Shown piece after piece: positions 1 to 7,415 of a DNA stretch of 12,099 bases (position 1 is the stretch's first letter; each line of letters starts with the position of its first letter). This stretch comes from an uncultured delta proteobacterium (GTDB lineage Bacteria; Myxococcota_A; Bradymonadia; REDH01), in the NCBI GenBank assembly GCA_903873545.1, contig CAIQPA010000392.1, forward strand, positions 1 through 12,099, in the 5' to 3' direction. The notes under the pieces were generated by a model. That model was not told where the DNA came from and searched no databases. It worked only from the letters and a program-made list of their open reading frames with translations. A program made the position numbers and the translations under genes.

Positions 1-57
1 GATGGAGGGCGCGTCCTGAAGGACCTCGCCGGAGTCGCGGAGTGTGAGCGTTGCCAT
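1..57 (-). CDS. Partial CDS, N-terminus of an unidentified protein leaving the left edge
   Basis: A minus-strand ATG at 57-55 opens a frame that stays open to the window edge for 19 codons and begins MATLTLRDSGEVLQDAPSI. An AGGA ribosome-binding site lies at 68-65, 7 bases before the ATG, which is the best-placed start signal in this region. Third codon positions are mostly G or C, as in the other genes here. There is no signal peptide at the N-terminus, so a cytoplasmic protein is likely. Too little is present to name a family. It is transcribed away from the lytic transglycosylase gene. Confidence 0.5.
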   Translation of the reverse strand, partial: MATLTLRDSGEVLQDAPSI

Positions 58-317
58 GCCAAAATCCTGTCGCATAGGGGGAGCAAAACGGGGCCCAGCA
101 GCCTGCGTTGGAGCGCGCTGCGGAGAGCGGGAGAATGGTCATCTTTGCGACGATTCGCAACGCGGAAATCTGCCCCGGTTGGCGTTGAAATTCAGACGCC
201 GATTGGCCTGCATTTGCGGTTGTGCGGCATCAAAAGATCGGGAGATCGGCTCAAAGCGGGGCGATCTTTCTGCATCGACCCCAAAATAGTTTTCGGCGCA
301 GGTCGCCCTCAGGTGAT

Positions 318-335
318 GTTTCACTTTTGTTTCAC
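318..335 (+). promoter_or_regulatory. 7-4-7 direct repeat GTTTCAC-TTTT-GTTTCAC
   Basis: Two perfect GTTTCAC heptamers (318-324 and 329-335) are separated by TTTT, giving an 11-base period, one helical turn. This is the geometry of PhoB-type tandem sites, but the heptamer differs from the PHO consensus (C/T)TGTCA(T/C) at its first and third bases. It lies about 140 bases upstream of the lytic transglycosylase start. It may be an operator for an OmpR/PhoB-family regulator; which one is unknown. Confidence 0.35.
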
Positions 336-371
336 GCGGGATCTTTGGCGATCTCGGCCGCTCGGCCCGCT

Positions 372-392
372 GCCTTGTCAAAGTTGCAAGGC
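372..392. repeat. Short inverted repeat, possible operator
   Basis: GCCTTG (372-377) and CAAGGC (387-392) form perfect 6-base arms around a 9-base centre. It lies about 85 bases before the transglycosylase gene. It could be a dimeric regulator site; there is no T tract, so a terminator is unlikely. A repeat this short can arise by chance. Confidence 0.2.
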
Positions 393-475
393 GACCGCTA
401 CCGTCCGGCCTCCTTCGACACCTCGCCGCACTCCGGTGCGTGCTCCTGCTCTGAGAACCCGACACACCTCCTCAC

Positions 476-1153
476 ATGTTTCGCTTTGCACCTACCCTGA
501 TTGGGTTTCTCCTCCTGGCCGTCCGGCCAGCCAGCAGCTCCCCCGTCGGCGACACACCGCAGCCCCAGGTTGCGGTGCAGACGCAAGAGGCCACTCCGGT
601 GGTAGCGAACGACGCAGGGGCCGGGTTGCCGCGGATAACGGCAGAAGAGGAGGCGGCCCGTCGCGAGCTTGATGTGAAGTATGCGGGGAACATGATCTCC
701 TACCTGGCCTCGGCGGAGAACCGGGTGCTCTCTGCTGCCTTCGTGGACCAGATTGCACGGCTGATGGTGGATTCGGGTCGGCGTCATGGCTTCGACCCCA
801 TCCACATCGTGGCGATCGCCTGGCATGAGTCCCGCTTTCGGAACGACCTGCGCTCGTCTGCCGGCGCCTGTGGCATTGTGCAGGTGATGCCGCGCGAGGT
901 GTTCCGCGGCCGCCCCACCTGTGCGCAGCTGCGGGACCCTGCGGTGGCGATTGAGTGGAGCGCCAAGGAGCTCGATTCGCTCGAGCTCGATGTGGCGGCC
1001 TATGCGGGCGGTCGTGGTGGCCGCAACCGCGAAGGCGCCGTGCGCTATGGCTACCGGCACATGCTGACCGTGGAGCGGCTCCGCCGTGAATTCGGCCGTT
1101 GGCCCTCGGAGCTGCAGCCGTCGGGTAGCCCGACCGCGAGCAACGAGCCCTAG
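476..1153 (+). CDS. Exported lytic transglycosylase-like protein (SLT domain)
   Basis: Predicted periplasmic murein lytic transglycosylase of 225 aa, cleaving the MurNAc-GlcNAc linkage of peptidoglycan. Residues 1-22 (MFRFAPTLIGFLLLAV...) form a signal peptide, followed by a low-complexity Pro/Gln/Ala linker to about residue 55. The SLT (goose-lysozyme-like) core spans about 90-205. It shows WHESRF with the expected catalytic Glu118, then GACGIVQVMP (130-139), the family G-x-x-Q-x-x-P block, and AAYAGGRGG (174-182) in place of the usual AYNxG. The ATG at 476 has no strong Shine-Dalgarno sequence, but it places the hydrophobic signal directly at the N-terminus and no upstream in-frame start is better. 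It appears monocistronic, since 307 bases and a hairpin separate it from the next gene. The family is clear; the specific subgroup and substrate role are not. Confidence 0.85.
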   Translation: MFRFAPTLIGFLLLAVRPASSSPVGDTPQPQVAVQTQEATPVVANDAGAGLPRITAEEEAARRELDVKYAGNMISYLASAENRVLSAAFVDQIARLMVDSGRRHGFDPIHIVAIAWHESRFRNDLRSSAGACGIVQVMPREVFRGRPTCAQLRDPAVAIEWSAKELDSLELDVAAYAGGRGGRNREGAVRYGYRHMLTVERLRREFGRWPSELQPSGSPTASNEP

Positions 1154-1213
1154 CAGCGTGCAACGCGGAGCGGGGCCCCTGCTTCGTGGTTAGAACGCCT
1201 CGCTCCAAGTCGC

Positions 1214-1237
1214 CGCCTCGGCTGGCGCTCCGAGGCG
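1214..1237 (+). terminator. Perfect 8-bp GC-rich hairpin after the transglycosylase gene
   Basis: CGCCTCGG (1214-1221) pairs exactly with CCGAGGCG (1230-1237) around an 8-base loop, 60 bases past the upstream stop. No T run follows it, so it is not a canonical intrinsic terminator. It may act as a U-less terminator or a 3'-end stabiliser. The rest of 1154-1460 shows no gene and no clear promoter, although the DUF2330 promoter should lie there. Confidence 0.35.
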
Positions 1238-1450
1238 ATCAGTGTGCAGGCCTTCGTACGGTGCCGGTCTCAGTTTTCTGCAGCAGCGCCGAGTCGTCGC
1301 ACAAATTCCTGAGGCGTAGCCGCGGTGGCCGGTCGCGGATTGGGGGCGCGAACCTAGACATCGGCGGCAAAGGTGGCAGGATGGGGGGCTGAGAACGCAG
1401 TGGCACGCATCGTGCAAACTTGGCTGCGCCCCATCTGTGACCATGACCCT

Positions 1451-1454
1451 GGAG
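1451..1454 (+). promoter_or_regulatory. Ribosome-binding site that fixes the DUF2330 start at 1461
   Basis: GGAG at 1451-1454 stands 6 bases before the ATG at 1461. The upstream in-frame GTG (1437) and ATG (1443) lack a comparable site. They would also add MTMTLESS ahead of the signal peptide MRLPLLAALL. Confidence 0.6.
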
Positions 1455-1460
1455 TCCTCG

Positions 1461-3233
1461 ATGCGTCTTCCCCTCCTCGCCGCGCTGCTTGTCTCCGGTG
1501 CCTCAGCGCTGTTCGTCGAGGCCGCACCTGCGGCAGCCTGTGGCGGCTTCTTCTGCCAGAATGTGCCTGTCGACCAGACGGGCGAGCAGATCCTCTTTGC
1601 GGTCGAGGGCGACCAGGTGGAGGCGCACGTTCAGATTCAGTACCAGGGTGCGGCCGCCGACTTCTCGTGGGTTGTGCCGGTGCCGAGCCTGCCGGAGATT
1701 GGGGTCTCTTCTTCGACGGTGTTTGCCCGACTCGCTGCGAGCGCCGGCATCCGATTTCAGCTCGACTGGGATACGGTGAACGGCTGTTACCCGTGGATGA
1801 TGGAGGGCGACTTTGGGGCTGGCGGTGGCGACCCGAACGCTGGCGGCGGGCCGCCGACCGATGGCGGTGTGACAGTGGTGCTGCAGTCGCAGGTTGGCCC
1901 CTACGACTACACCATCCTTCAGGCGACGAGCCTCACGCCGCTGCTCACCTGGCTGGGCGACAACGACTACAATGTACCTGCGGAGGCCGGCGCGCTCATG
2001 GAGCCCTATGTGCTCATGGGCGACAGCATGCACTTTGTGGCCTTCAAGCTGCAGAAGGAGCGCGAGGTCGGTGACATCCAGCCTGTGACGCTGCGCTACC
2101 AGGACGACCAGCCGATGATCCCGATCCAGCTGACGGCGATCGCGACGCAGCCGGATCTGGGCGTGACGGTGAACATCCTGGGCCAGACCCGCTCGGTGCC
2201 CGAGAACTTCCTGAGTGTCTCCATCAACGAGGCGCGGGTGAACTGGCTGCAGTCTGGGAGCAACTACAGCGAGCTGATCAACGAGGCGATGGACGAGGCG
2301 GGCGGTCAGGGGTTTGCGACCGAGTTCGCCGGCCCGACCGGCGCGGCGAGCATGTTTGCCGAGCTCTTCTTTGCGGAGGGTCGCTACGACACCGCGACGC
2401 TTGCCTCGTTGACCGATCCGGTCGCCTTCTTCAACGCGATGCAGTCGCAGGGTTTTGCCGGCGATACGCAGCTGCTCAACCTGCTCGGCCGCTTCATCCC
2501 GTTGCCGGCGGAGCTCGTCACGATGGGCGTGGAGCCGCGCGACTTTTACAACAACCTGTCGGGCTATGCCTCCTACCTGGAGGGTCAGCCGTTTGATGCG
2601 CCGGCCTTCGCAAACGAACTGGAGCTGGTCATCGTGGGGCCGCTGCGTCACGCGCAGGAGCTCTTCGACCGCAACCCCTACTTCACCCGGCTCTACACCT
2701 CGCTGTCGGCGGAGGAGATGACGGTCGATCCCGTCTTTGCCTTCAACAGCGAGCTGGGCGATGTGGACAATGTTCACCGTGCGACAGGGCTCATGCTGTG
2801 CGCGGATGCGAACAACGGCGGCTCGGATGCCCCCGTCACGATCACGCTGGGCGACGGCCGCCAGCTGCTGACCACGATGTATGGTGACCGGACTGCGCTC
2901 GACGCGCTTCCTGCGGCCTACGACATCGCCGAGACGGGCGCCTCGGGTGCGCCGGTGTCGGTGGGTCGTGCTGATGGGCGGAGCCCCGCTGCAGAGCTGG
3001 CCGCGGCGAATGCTGCTACGGCTGCGCTCTTCCCTGACCGGACCTTTACGCTCAACGCCGGAACCGATCCGACCGCTGCTACGCCTGTTGCGCCGCCGGG
3101 TCGCCCGACCGAGCGGAACCTGAGCAACGGCGGCTGTTCCACGGGTGGCGCCGCTGCCAACGCCTTCGGACTTCTCCTCTTTGCGCTCGCGATTCTTCGT
3201 CGCCGCACGCTCGCCACCCTCCGCTCGGAGTAG
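1461..3233 (+). CDS. DUF2330 family secreted protein with MYXO-CTERM-like sorting tail (copy 1)
   Basis: Secreted 590-aa protein of the DUF2330 family; its biochemical function is unknown. A signal peptide (about 1-26) ends in AAPAAA, followed at once by the family hallmark CGGFFCQNVPVDQTGEQILFA (Cys27 and Cys32, likely a disulfide). The DUF2330 region runs to about residue 450, and includes WVVPVPSLPE, QVGPYDYTILQAT and IPIQLTAIATQPDLGVTV. A linker leads to the C-terminal tail: GGCSTGG (Cys559), a hydrophobic segment at 564-579, then RRR. This is the layout of MYXO-CTERM signals, which are thought to be cut near the Cys by a CPBP-family intramembrane protease (myxosortase), leaving the protein surface-anchored. 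A Gly/Asp/Pro-rich insert around residues 118-134 is longer than in copy 2. The start was chosen by the GGAG at 1451. Copy 2 starts 5 bases downstream. Confidence 0.85.
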   Translation: MRLPLLAALLVSGASALFVEAAPAAACGGFFCQNVPVDQTGEQILFAVEGDQVEAHVQIQYQGAAADFSWVVPVPSLPEIGVSSSTVFARLAASAGIRFQLDWDTVNGCYPWMMEGDFGAGGGDPNAGGGPPTDGGVTVVLQSQVGPYDYTILQATSLTPLLTWLGDNDYNVPAEAGALMEPYVLMGDSMHFVAFKLQKEREVGDIQPVTLRYQDDQPMIPIQLTAIATQPDLGVTVNILGQTRSVPENFLSVSINEARVNWLQSGSNYSELINEAMDEAGGQGFATEFAGPTGAASMFAELFFAEGRYDTATLASLTDPVAFFNAMQSQGFAGDTQLLNLLGRFIPLPAELVTMGVEPRDFYNNLSGYASYLEGQPFDAPAFANELELVIVGPLRHAQELFDRNPYFTRLYTSLSAEEMTVDPVFAFNSELGDVDNVHRATGLMLCADANNGGSDAPVTITLGDGRQLLTTMYGDRTALDALPAAYDIAETGASGAPVSVGRADGRSPAAELAAANAATAALFPDRTFTLNAGTDPTAATPVAPPGRPTERNLSNGGCSTGGAAANAFGLLLFALAILRRRTLATLRSE

Positions 3234-3238
3234 GTTTC

Positions 3239-4939
3239 ATGAAACTGGTTCACCTCGGCATCGCCTCTGCAGTCTCGATCGCGTCGCTCGTCGCGCTTGC
3301 TCCCCGCGCGGAGGCCTGCGGCGGCTTCTTCTGCCAGAATGTACCGGTGGACCAGACGGGAGAGCAGATCCTTTTTGCGGTCGAGAATGGCCGTGTGGAG
3401 GCGCAGATCAAGGTGGACTACGCGGGCGCCGCGGAGGAGTTCTCCTGGGTGGTTCCCGTGCCGAGCCTGCCGGAGGTGGGCGTCTCGTCGAACCGGGTGT
3501 TCGGGGTGATGAAGGAGCGTGCCGGCATCCGGTTCGAGCTCTCGATGACCTACGACGGCAACTGCATGTATCCGCCGATGTCGGCCGAAAGTGGTGGTGT
3601 GCGCGGCGATGCGACGAGCAACGCAGATGACGGCGTGACGGTGGTGACGCAGTCGCAGGTTGGGCCCTACGACTATGCCATTCTGCAGGCGACCGACACG
3701 CTGGCGCTCTTCGATTGGCTGGCGGCGAACGACTACATCATCCCCGCCACCGCAGCGCCGCTGGTGGAGTCCTATGTGCTGATGGGCGACGAGATGCACT
3801 TCGTCGCCTTCAAGCTGCAGAAGGACCGGACCGTGGGCGAGATTGCGCCGGTTGTGCTGAAGTATGACGACGAACAGCCGATGATCCCCATCCAGCTGAC
3901 GGCCATCGCGACGCAGCCCGATCTGGGCGTGACGGTGGGGCTGCTCGGCGACGCCCGCGCGGTGCCGGAGAACTACCTGCATGTGCTCATCAACGAGGCG
4001 CGCATTGACTGGCTCTCGAGCGGCTCGAACTACGATGCGCTGATCAACGATGCGATGGATGAGGCGGGTGGCCAGGCCTTCACGACCGAGTTTGCCGGCG
4101 CGTCGGATCGCTTTGCCAACGCCTTCTTCACCGAGGGCCAGATGGAGACATCGCAGCTGGCGATGACGGGCGACCCGGTCTCCTTCTTCGGGCTGGTGCA
4201 GAGCGAGGGGTTTGCGGCCGACGCGCAGCTGCTGGAGATCATCGGTCGCTGCATCCCGATCCCGGCATCGCTGGTTGCGTCGGGCGTGGACCAGCGCACC
4301 TTCTTGAACAACCTGGAGGGCTACCGCAGCGAGCTGGCCGGGTTCGATTTCGACGAGGCGGCCTGCGCCAACGAGCTGGAGGCGGCCATCGTGGCGCCGC
4401 TGCGTCACGCGCAGGAGCTCTTCGACAGCCTGCCCTACTTCACCCGTCTGCACACTTCGCTGTCTGCGGAGGAGATGACCGTGGACCCGGTCTTTGCCTT
4501 CAACAGTGAGATGGGCGATGTGGACAACGTGCACCGCGCGACGGCGGTCATGATCTGCGCCAATGATGGCGACTACAATGCGGGGCCGATTGTGGTGACG
4601 CTGTCTGATGGCCGCGAGGTGCTGACCAGTTACAGCGGGTCGGGCCAGCTCGATGCGATGCCGGGCGCCGCGGTGCTCGAGCAGACGAACGCTACGGGCG
4701 CGCCTGTGGCGGTACCGCGGACCGATGGCCGGAGCCCGCTGGCAGAGCTCGCGGCGCATAATGTGGCGGCAGCGAAGGCCTTCCCCGACCGGTCGTTCGA
4801 ACTCAACCCGGGCGACGGTGAGCGCCGCGTGGGTCGCGCCGCCTCTGACGGTGGCTGCTCGACGGGTGGCAACGCTGCGGGGCTGTTTGGCCTCGTCGGG
4901 CTCGGCCTGCTTGCGCTCCGCCGTCGGCGCGCTGCCTAG
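3239..4939 (+). CDS. DUF2330 family secreted protein with MYXO-CTERM-like sorting tail (copy 2)
   Basis: 566-aa paralogue of the preceding gene, cotranscribed with it (5-base gap). GGAG at 3227-3230 inside the end of copy 1 serves as its ribosome-binding site, 8 bases before the ATG. The signal peptide ends in PRAEA before CGGFFCQNVPVDQTGEQILFA, again with Cys27 and Cys32. Long stretches match copy 1 exactly or nearly so, including PMIPIQLTAIATQPDLGVTV and SLSAEEMTVDPVFAFNSE, so this is a tandem duplication. Its C-terminus has the same sorting plan: GGCSTGG (Cys540), a hydrophobic segment at 545-560, then RRRR. Extra cysteines absent from copy 1 occur (in NCMYPP, GRCIPIP, EAACANE). Two of these replace a Phe and an Ala/Phe-region position in copy 1, so the paralogues may differ in disulfides. 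Its stop overlaps the stop of mog on the other strand. Function unknown. Confidence 0.87.
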   Translation: MKLVHLGIASAVSIASLVALAPRAEACGGFFCQNVPVDQTGEQILFAVENGRVEAQIKVDYAGAAEEFSWVVPVPSLPEVGVSSNRVFGVMKERAGIRFELSMTYDGNCMYPPMSAESGGVRGDATSNADDGVTVVTQSQVGPYDYAILQATDTLALFDWLAANDYIIPATAAPLVESYVLMGDEMHFVAFKLQKDRTVGEIAPVVLKYDDEQPMIPIQLTAIATQPDLGVTVGLLGDARAVPENYLHVLINEARIDWLSSGSNYDALINDAMDEAGGQAFTTEFAGASDRFANAFFTEGQMETSQLAMTGDPVSFFGLVQSEGFAADAQLLEIIGRCIPIPASLVASGVDQRTFLNNLEGYRSELAGFDFDEAACANELEAAIVAPLRHAQELFDSLPYFTRLHTSLSAEEMTVDPVFAFNSEMGDVDNVHRATAVMICANDGDYNAGPIVVTLSDGREVLTSYSGSGQLDAMPGAAVLEQTNATGAPVAVPRTDGRSPLAELAAHNVAAAKAFPDRSFELNPGDGERRVGRAASDGGCSTGGNAAGLFGLVGLGLLALRRRRAA

Positions 4940-5469
4940 CTCTTGGGCCGGAAGGCCACGAGCCGTTCGGTGCGCGTCTCGAGGCGGGCGCCGCCGATGA
5001 GGTCGATGCAGTAGGGCACAGCGGGCATCACGGCATCGAGGCAGAGCGCGATGGCCTGCGGCTTGCCTGGTAGGTTGATGATGAGCGCGCTGCCGCGTGT
5101 GGCGGCGGTCTGGCGCGAGAGGATGGCGGTGGCCACCTGCTCGAGCGAGCGGAGGCGCATGAGCTCGCCGAAGCCGGGGAGCTCGCGGTCGGCGACGGCG
5201 CGTGTGGCCTCGGGCGTCAGATCGCGGGCTGCGGGGCCGGTGCCGCCGGTGGTGAGGACGAGGCTGCAGCCCTGCCGGTCGATGAGCTCGATGAGGGTGG
5301 CCTCGATGAGTTCGCGGTCGTCGGGGATGAGGCGGTAGCAGGTCTCGAAGGGCTGCAGCAGCACCTCGTCGAGGTAGGCGGCGATGGCCGGCCCGGAGCG
5401 GTCTTCGTAGCTGCCGGAGGAGGCCCGATCGGAGAGGGTGAGGATGCCGATGCGGGGCGCGCTGCTCAC
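4936..5469 (-). CDS. mog: Molybdopterin adenylyltransferase Mog
   Basis: Predicted 177-aa cytoplasmic enzyme of molybdenum cofactor synthesis. It adenylates molybdopterin with ATP to give MPT-AMP, the substrate for Mo insertion. The sequence is recognisably Mog: IGILTLSDRASSGSYEDRSG at the N-terminus, the nucleotide/MPT-binding TTGGTGPAARDLTPEA (73-88), ADRELPGFGE (93-102), TAILSRQ, the INLPG loop (131-135) and a C-terminal AFRPKS, as in E. coli Mog. It is slightly shorter than the E. coli protein (195 aa). The start is a GTG at 5469-5467 without a Shine-Dalgarno sequence. The GTGA overlaps the TGA stop of the upstream membrane-protein gene, so translation is probably coupled. It is the last gene of the seven-gene operon. 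No other Moco gene and no molybdoenzyme is in the window, so the recipient of the cofactor is not visible. Confidence 0.92.
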   Translation of the reverse strand: MSSAPRIGILTLSDRASSGSYEDRSGPAIAAYLDEVLLQPFETCYRLIPDDRELIEATLIELIDRQGCSLVLTTGGTGPAARDLTPEATRAVADRELPGFGELMRLRSLEQVATAILSRQTAATRGSALIINLPGKPQAIALCLDAVMPAVPYCIDLIGGARLETRTERLVAFRPKS

Positions 5470-5918
5470 GGTGCTGCCGGGTAGGCAAAGCCGCGGAGCG
5501 AGGCCACCCAGATGCCGAGCCCGATGGCGATGGTCCCCAGGATCGCGGCGGCCGCAAAGCTGAGTCGGACGATCGCGGTGAGCGAGGGGTGGCGCTGGCT
5601 CGCCGAGACAAAGGCGGCGTAGGCACCTGCAATCGAGAGGACGACGGCGAAGAAGGCGAAGTGCTCCTTGACCTCGAAGCCGAGCCCGGCGGCCTCGGAG
5701 TAGAGGTAGAGGTGGCGTTTCACCTCGATGCGGTAGTCGGGGTAGATGTACCAGCCGAGCGCGTTGCCCGCGAACATGAGCGAGGCGGCGAGGTAGGCGG
5801 TGAGGCGAGTGCCGAAGGCTGGCCGCGTGGCCTTTCGGAGGGCAGTCCAGGGATGGAAGCAGAGCGCCACCGCGAGGAGGAGGATGTGGCCGTGGATGTT
5901 GGCGAGGAGGAGGTTCAT
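5466..5918 (-). CDS. Unidentified four-TM membrane protein with conserved-looking histidines
   Basis: 150-aa inner-membrane protein, family not recognised. Four hydrophobic segments are seen at about 5-22, 41-60, 86-106 and 117-140. His9 and His11 lie in TM1 (NIHGHILLL), His22 at its end, His69 (KRHLYLYSE) in the TM2-TM3 loop and His86 (FEVKEHFAFF) at the start of TM3. Histidines near opposite membrane faces could ligate haem b or metal, but this is speculation. The ATG overlaps the stop of the 105-aa gene (ATGA), and its own stop overlaps the mog start (GTGA), so it sits in a coupled operon. There is no strong ribosome-binding site. Confidence 0.8.
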   Translation of the reverse strand: MNLLLANIHGHILLLAVALCFHPWTALRKATRPAFGTRLTAYLAASLMFAGNALGWYIYPDYRIEVKRHLYLYSEAAGLGFEVKEHFAFFAVVLSIAGAYAAFVSASQRHPSLTAIVRLSFAAAAILGTIAIGLGIWVASLRGFAYPAAP

Positions 5919-6232
5919 GCGAACACCACCATGAGGATCGCGGAGAAGACAACGACCCAGGGGGCTGCGCGGAAGAGCAGCGTTGTGGCCCGCTCCTCGC
6001 GGCCGGAGGCGATGCGGGGCCAGGCGAGCATGGCAAAGGTGCCGATGAAGGCCGAGAGGGCCATGCGCCAGAAGTAGTCGATGCGGGCCGTGGCGATGAT
6101 GCTGACCGGGTCGAAGGGGGGACTGGTGAGGTCGGCGTAGGCGCGGTCGAGCGCGTAGAAGAGCACCGCCGCGAGCGCCCAGACAAGGAGCGACTCGGCG
6201 CGGAGAACGGCGGGCGTGCGTTGTTCAGACAT
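5915..6232 (-). CDS. Unidentified small three-TM membrane protein
   Basis: 105-aa predicted membrane protein, family not recognised. Hydrophobic segments are at about 15-31, 53-72 and 86-104; there is a short charged N-terminus (MSEQRTPAVLRAES) and a C-terminus ending in the membrane. It starts inside the end of the radical SAM gene (8-base overlap) without a Shine-Dalgarno sequence and ends in an ATGA overlap with the next gene. The two small membrane proteins are probably made together and may form one complex. Confidence 0.75.
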   Translation of the reverse strand: MSEQRTPAVLRAESLLVWALAAVLFYALDRAYADLTSPPFDPVSIIATARIDYFWRMALSAFIGTFAMLAWPRIASGREERATTLLFRAAPWVVVFSAILMVVFA

Positions 6233-7415
6233 GGGCAGGCAGGGTGATGGGGTTGGTCACAAAGGGTCGGCCTTCGCGATGCGCGACCACGCGCGGGCAC
6301 TCGGGGTCGGGGTGGAAGGGGTCGCCGTGATGGTAGAACTTGGAGACAGCCTTGCAGCCGCCCTTGCAGACCAGCCTGTAGGGGCAGGAGGCGCAGGGCT
6401 CCGGGGCGGTGGTGTGGAAGCTGCGCCAGCGCTGCAGGACGGGGTGGTCGTCCCAGCGCTCGGTGAGTGCGGCGACGGAGCCGAGCCGGTCGTTGATGAA
6501 GGAGCAGGCGGTGGCGGCGCCCTCGGGGGAGACGGCGGCAAGGACGTTGCCGGCTTCGCAGCCGACGACGCCGAGCGCGGCGAGGGTGTCGGGGTTGGGG
6601 CCGGTGGCGCAGAGGAGGGGGACGAAGGAGCAGTCGACCTTCATCTTCACCGTGGGGTATTGCTCGATGAGGGCGACGACGCGGGGGAGGAGCGAGGCGG
6701 CCTGCTCAGGGAGGAGCCGGTCGTGCGGGTAGCTGACGCCTGCGCGGCCGGTGGGCTTGAGGCGGAGGAGCTCGACCTCGTTGCCGCCGCGGCGTGCGAT
6801 TTCGGCGGTGGTGGCCTCGAGGTCGCCGATGGTGTGGCGCGAGACGACGAAGTTGATGCCGGTGGGGACGCCTGCAGCGACAAGCAGGTCGAGGGCGTGG
6901 AGGGCGATGGCGGCGCCGTCGTAGCCGCGGCTGTTGCGGTAGGTTTCGCCGAGCCCGTCGAGCGAGAGGTTGACCTGTCCGAAGCGGCGGCACTCGGTTG
7001 CGAGCTCGGCGGTCATGCCGAGTCCGCTGGTGGTGAGGTTGGGTACGAGGCCGACGCTGCGTGCATGGTCGGCGATGGCGAAGAGGTCGTCGCGGAGCAT
7101 GCTCTCGCCGCCGCCGAGCGCGACGTGGAAGACGCCCTGGGCAGCGAGGGCGGAGAGCCAGGCGAAGACCTCTTCGCGCGGCTGCTGGGCGCCGTCGGGC
7201 GTGGCGTTGACGTAGCAGCGGGGGCAGCCTGCGTCGCAGCGGCGGGTGAGGAGGAGGTGGACCTCTGTGGGGGCGGAGAGGTGGCCGCGGGGGTTGTCCC
7301 AGCGCTCCTGGTGCGGGAGTCCGAGCTCGGTGGCGAGGGCGCGATCGACGAAGAGCAGGGCGGGCGGATCGTCGGTGGCGACGATGGCGCCGAAGTCTTC
7401 GGGCCGGATCTTCAT
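6225..7415 (-). CDS. Radical SAM/SPASM domain enzyme, candidate peptide maturase
   Basis: 396-aa radical SAM enzyme with a SPASM domain. The SAM-binding [4Fe-4S] motif is RRCDAGCPRCYV (Cys60, Cys64, Cys67, CX3CX2C), and GGGES (101-105) is the SAM-contacting GGE-type motif. The C-terminal SPASM signature is complete: Cys286 (GCEAG), then C-X12-G-X4-C to Cys304, Cys341-X2-Cys344-X5-Cys350-X3-Cys354, and Cys373. These seven cysteines are expected to bind two auxiliary Fe-S clusters. SPASM enzymes mostly modify peptides or protein side chains (PqqE, AlbA, MftC, anSME), so a ribosomal peptide or protein substrate is likely. About 50 residues precede the radical SAM core (DPPALLFVDRALATELGLP), possibly a substrate-recognition element; the exact family is not recognised. 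The start ATG at 7415-7413 overlaps the stop of the 79-aa peptide gene (ATGA), tying the two together. The longer open frame upstream of this ATG overlaps that gene and is not coding. Confidence 0.9.
   Translation of the reverse strand: MKIRPEDFGAIVATDDPPALLFVDRALATELGLPHQERWDNPRGHLSAPTEVHLLLTRRCDAGCPRCYVNATPDGAQQPREEVFAWLSALAAQGVFHVALGGGESMLRDDLFAIADHARSVGLVPNLTTSGLGMTAELATECRRFGQVNLSLDGLGETYRNSRGYDGAAIALHALDLLVAAGVPTGINFVVSRHTIGDLEATTAEIARRGGNEVELLRLKPTGRAGVSYPHDRLLPEQAASLLPRVVALIEQYPTVKMKVDCSFVPLLCATGPNPDTLAALGVVGCEAGNVLAAVSPEGAATACSFINDRLGSVAALTERWDDHPVLQRWRSFHTTAPEPCASCPYRLVCKGGCKAVSKFYHHGDPFHPDPECPRVVAHREGRPFVTNPITLPAHV

Larger units (their letters stand above)
58..475. promoter_or_regulatory. 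Divergent intergenic region between the left-edge gene and the lytic transglycosylase
   Basis: No convincing gene is seen in these 418 bases. The open frames here (for example 44-289 and 145-672 on plus) give Arg/Ser/Cys-rich translations without domains. The region must hold the promoters of both flanking genes. It contains a spaced direct repeat at 318-335 and an inverted repeat at 372-392, both listed separately. A possible -35 hexamer TTGTCA at 375-380 has no convincing -10 at 16-18 bases, so no sigma-70 promoter is assigned. Confidence 0.5.

Noticed and set aside
1503..2777. 424-codon open frame on the minus strand opposite DUF2330 copy 1
   Set aside because: Antisense shadow: Arg/His-rich, no ribosome-binding site or domain, and the plus-strand frame is a recognised family with signal peptide and sorting tail.
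2918..5632. 904-codon open frame on the minus strand
   Set aside because: It runs antisense through the DUF2330 copy 2 gene and through mog in the wrong frame; the translation is Arg/His/Leu-rich without domains, as expected opposite GC-rich genes. Both overlapped genes have clear family motifs.
5470..6300. N-terminal extension of the mog frame to 454 codons
   Set aside because: The upstream part is Ser/Pro/Arg-rich, overlaps both small membrane-protein genes, and matches nothing; Mog homology starts right after the GTG at 5469.
6225..7415. Radical SAM protein as MoaA, suggested by mog in the same operon
   Set aside because: MoaA has a C-terminal three-cysteine second cluster and a terminal Gly-Gly; this protein instead has the full seven-cysteine SPASM signature and ends LPAHV.
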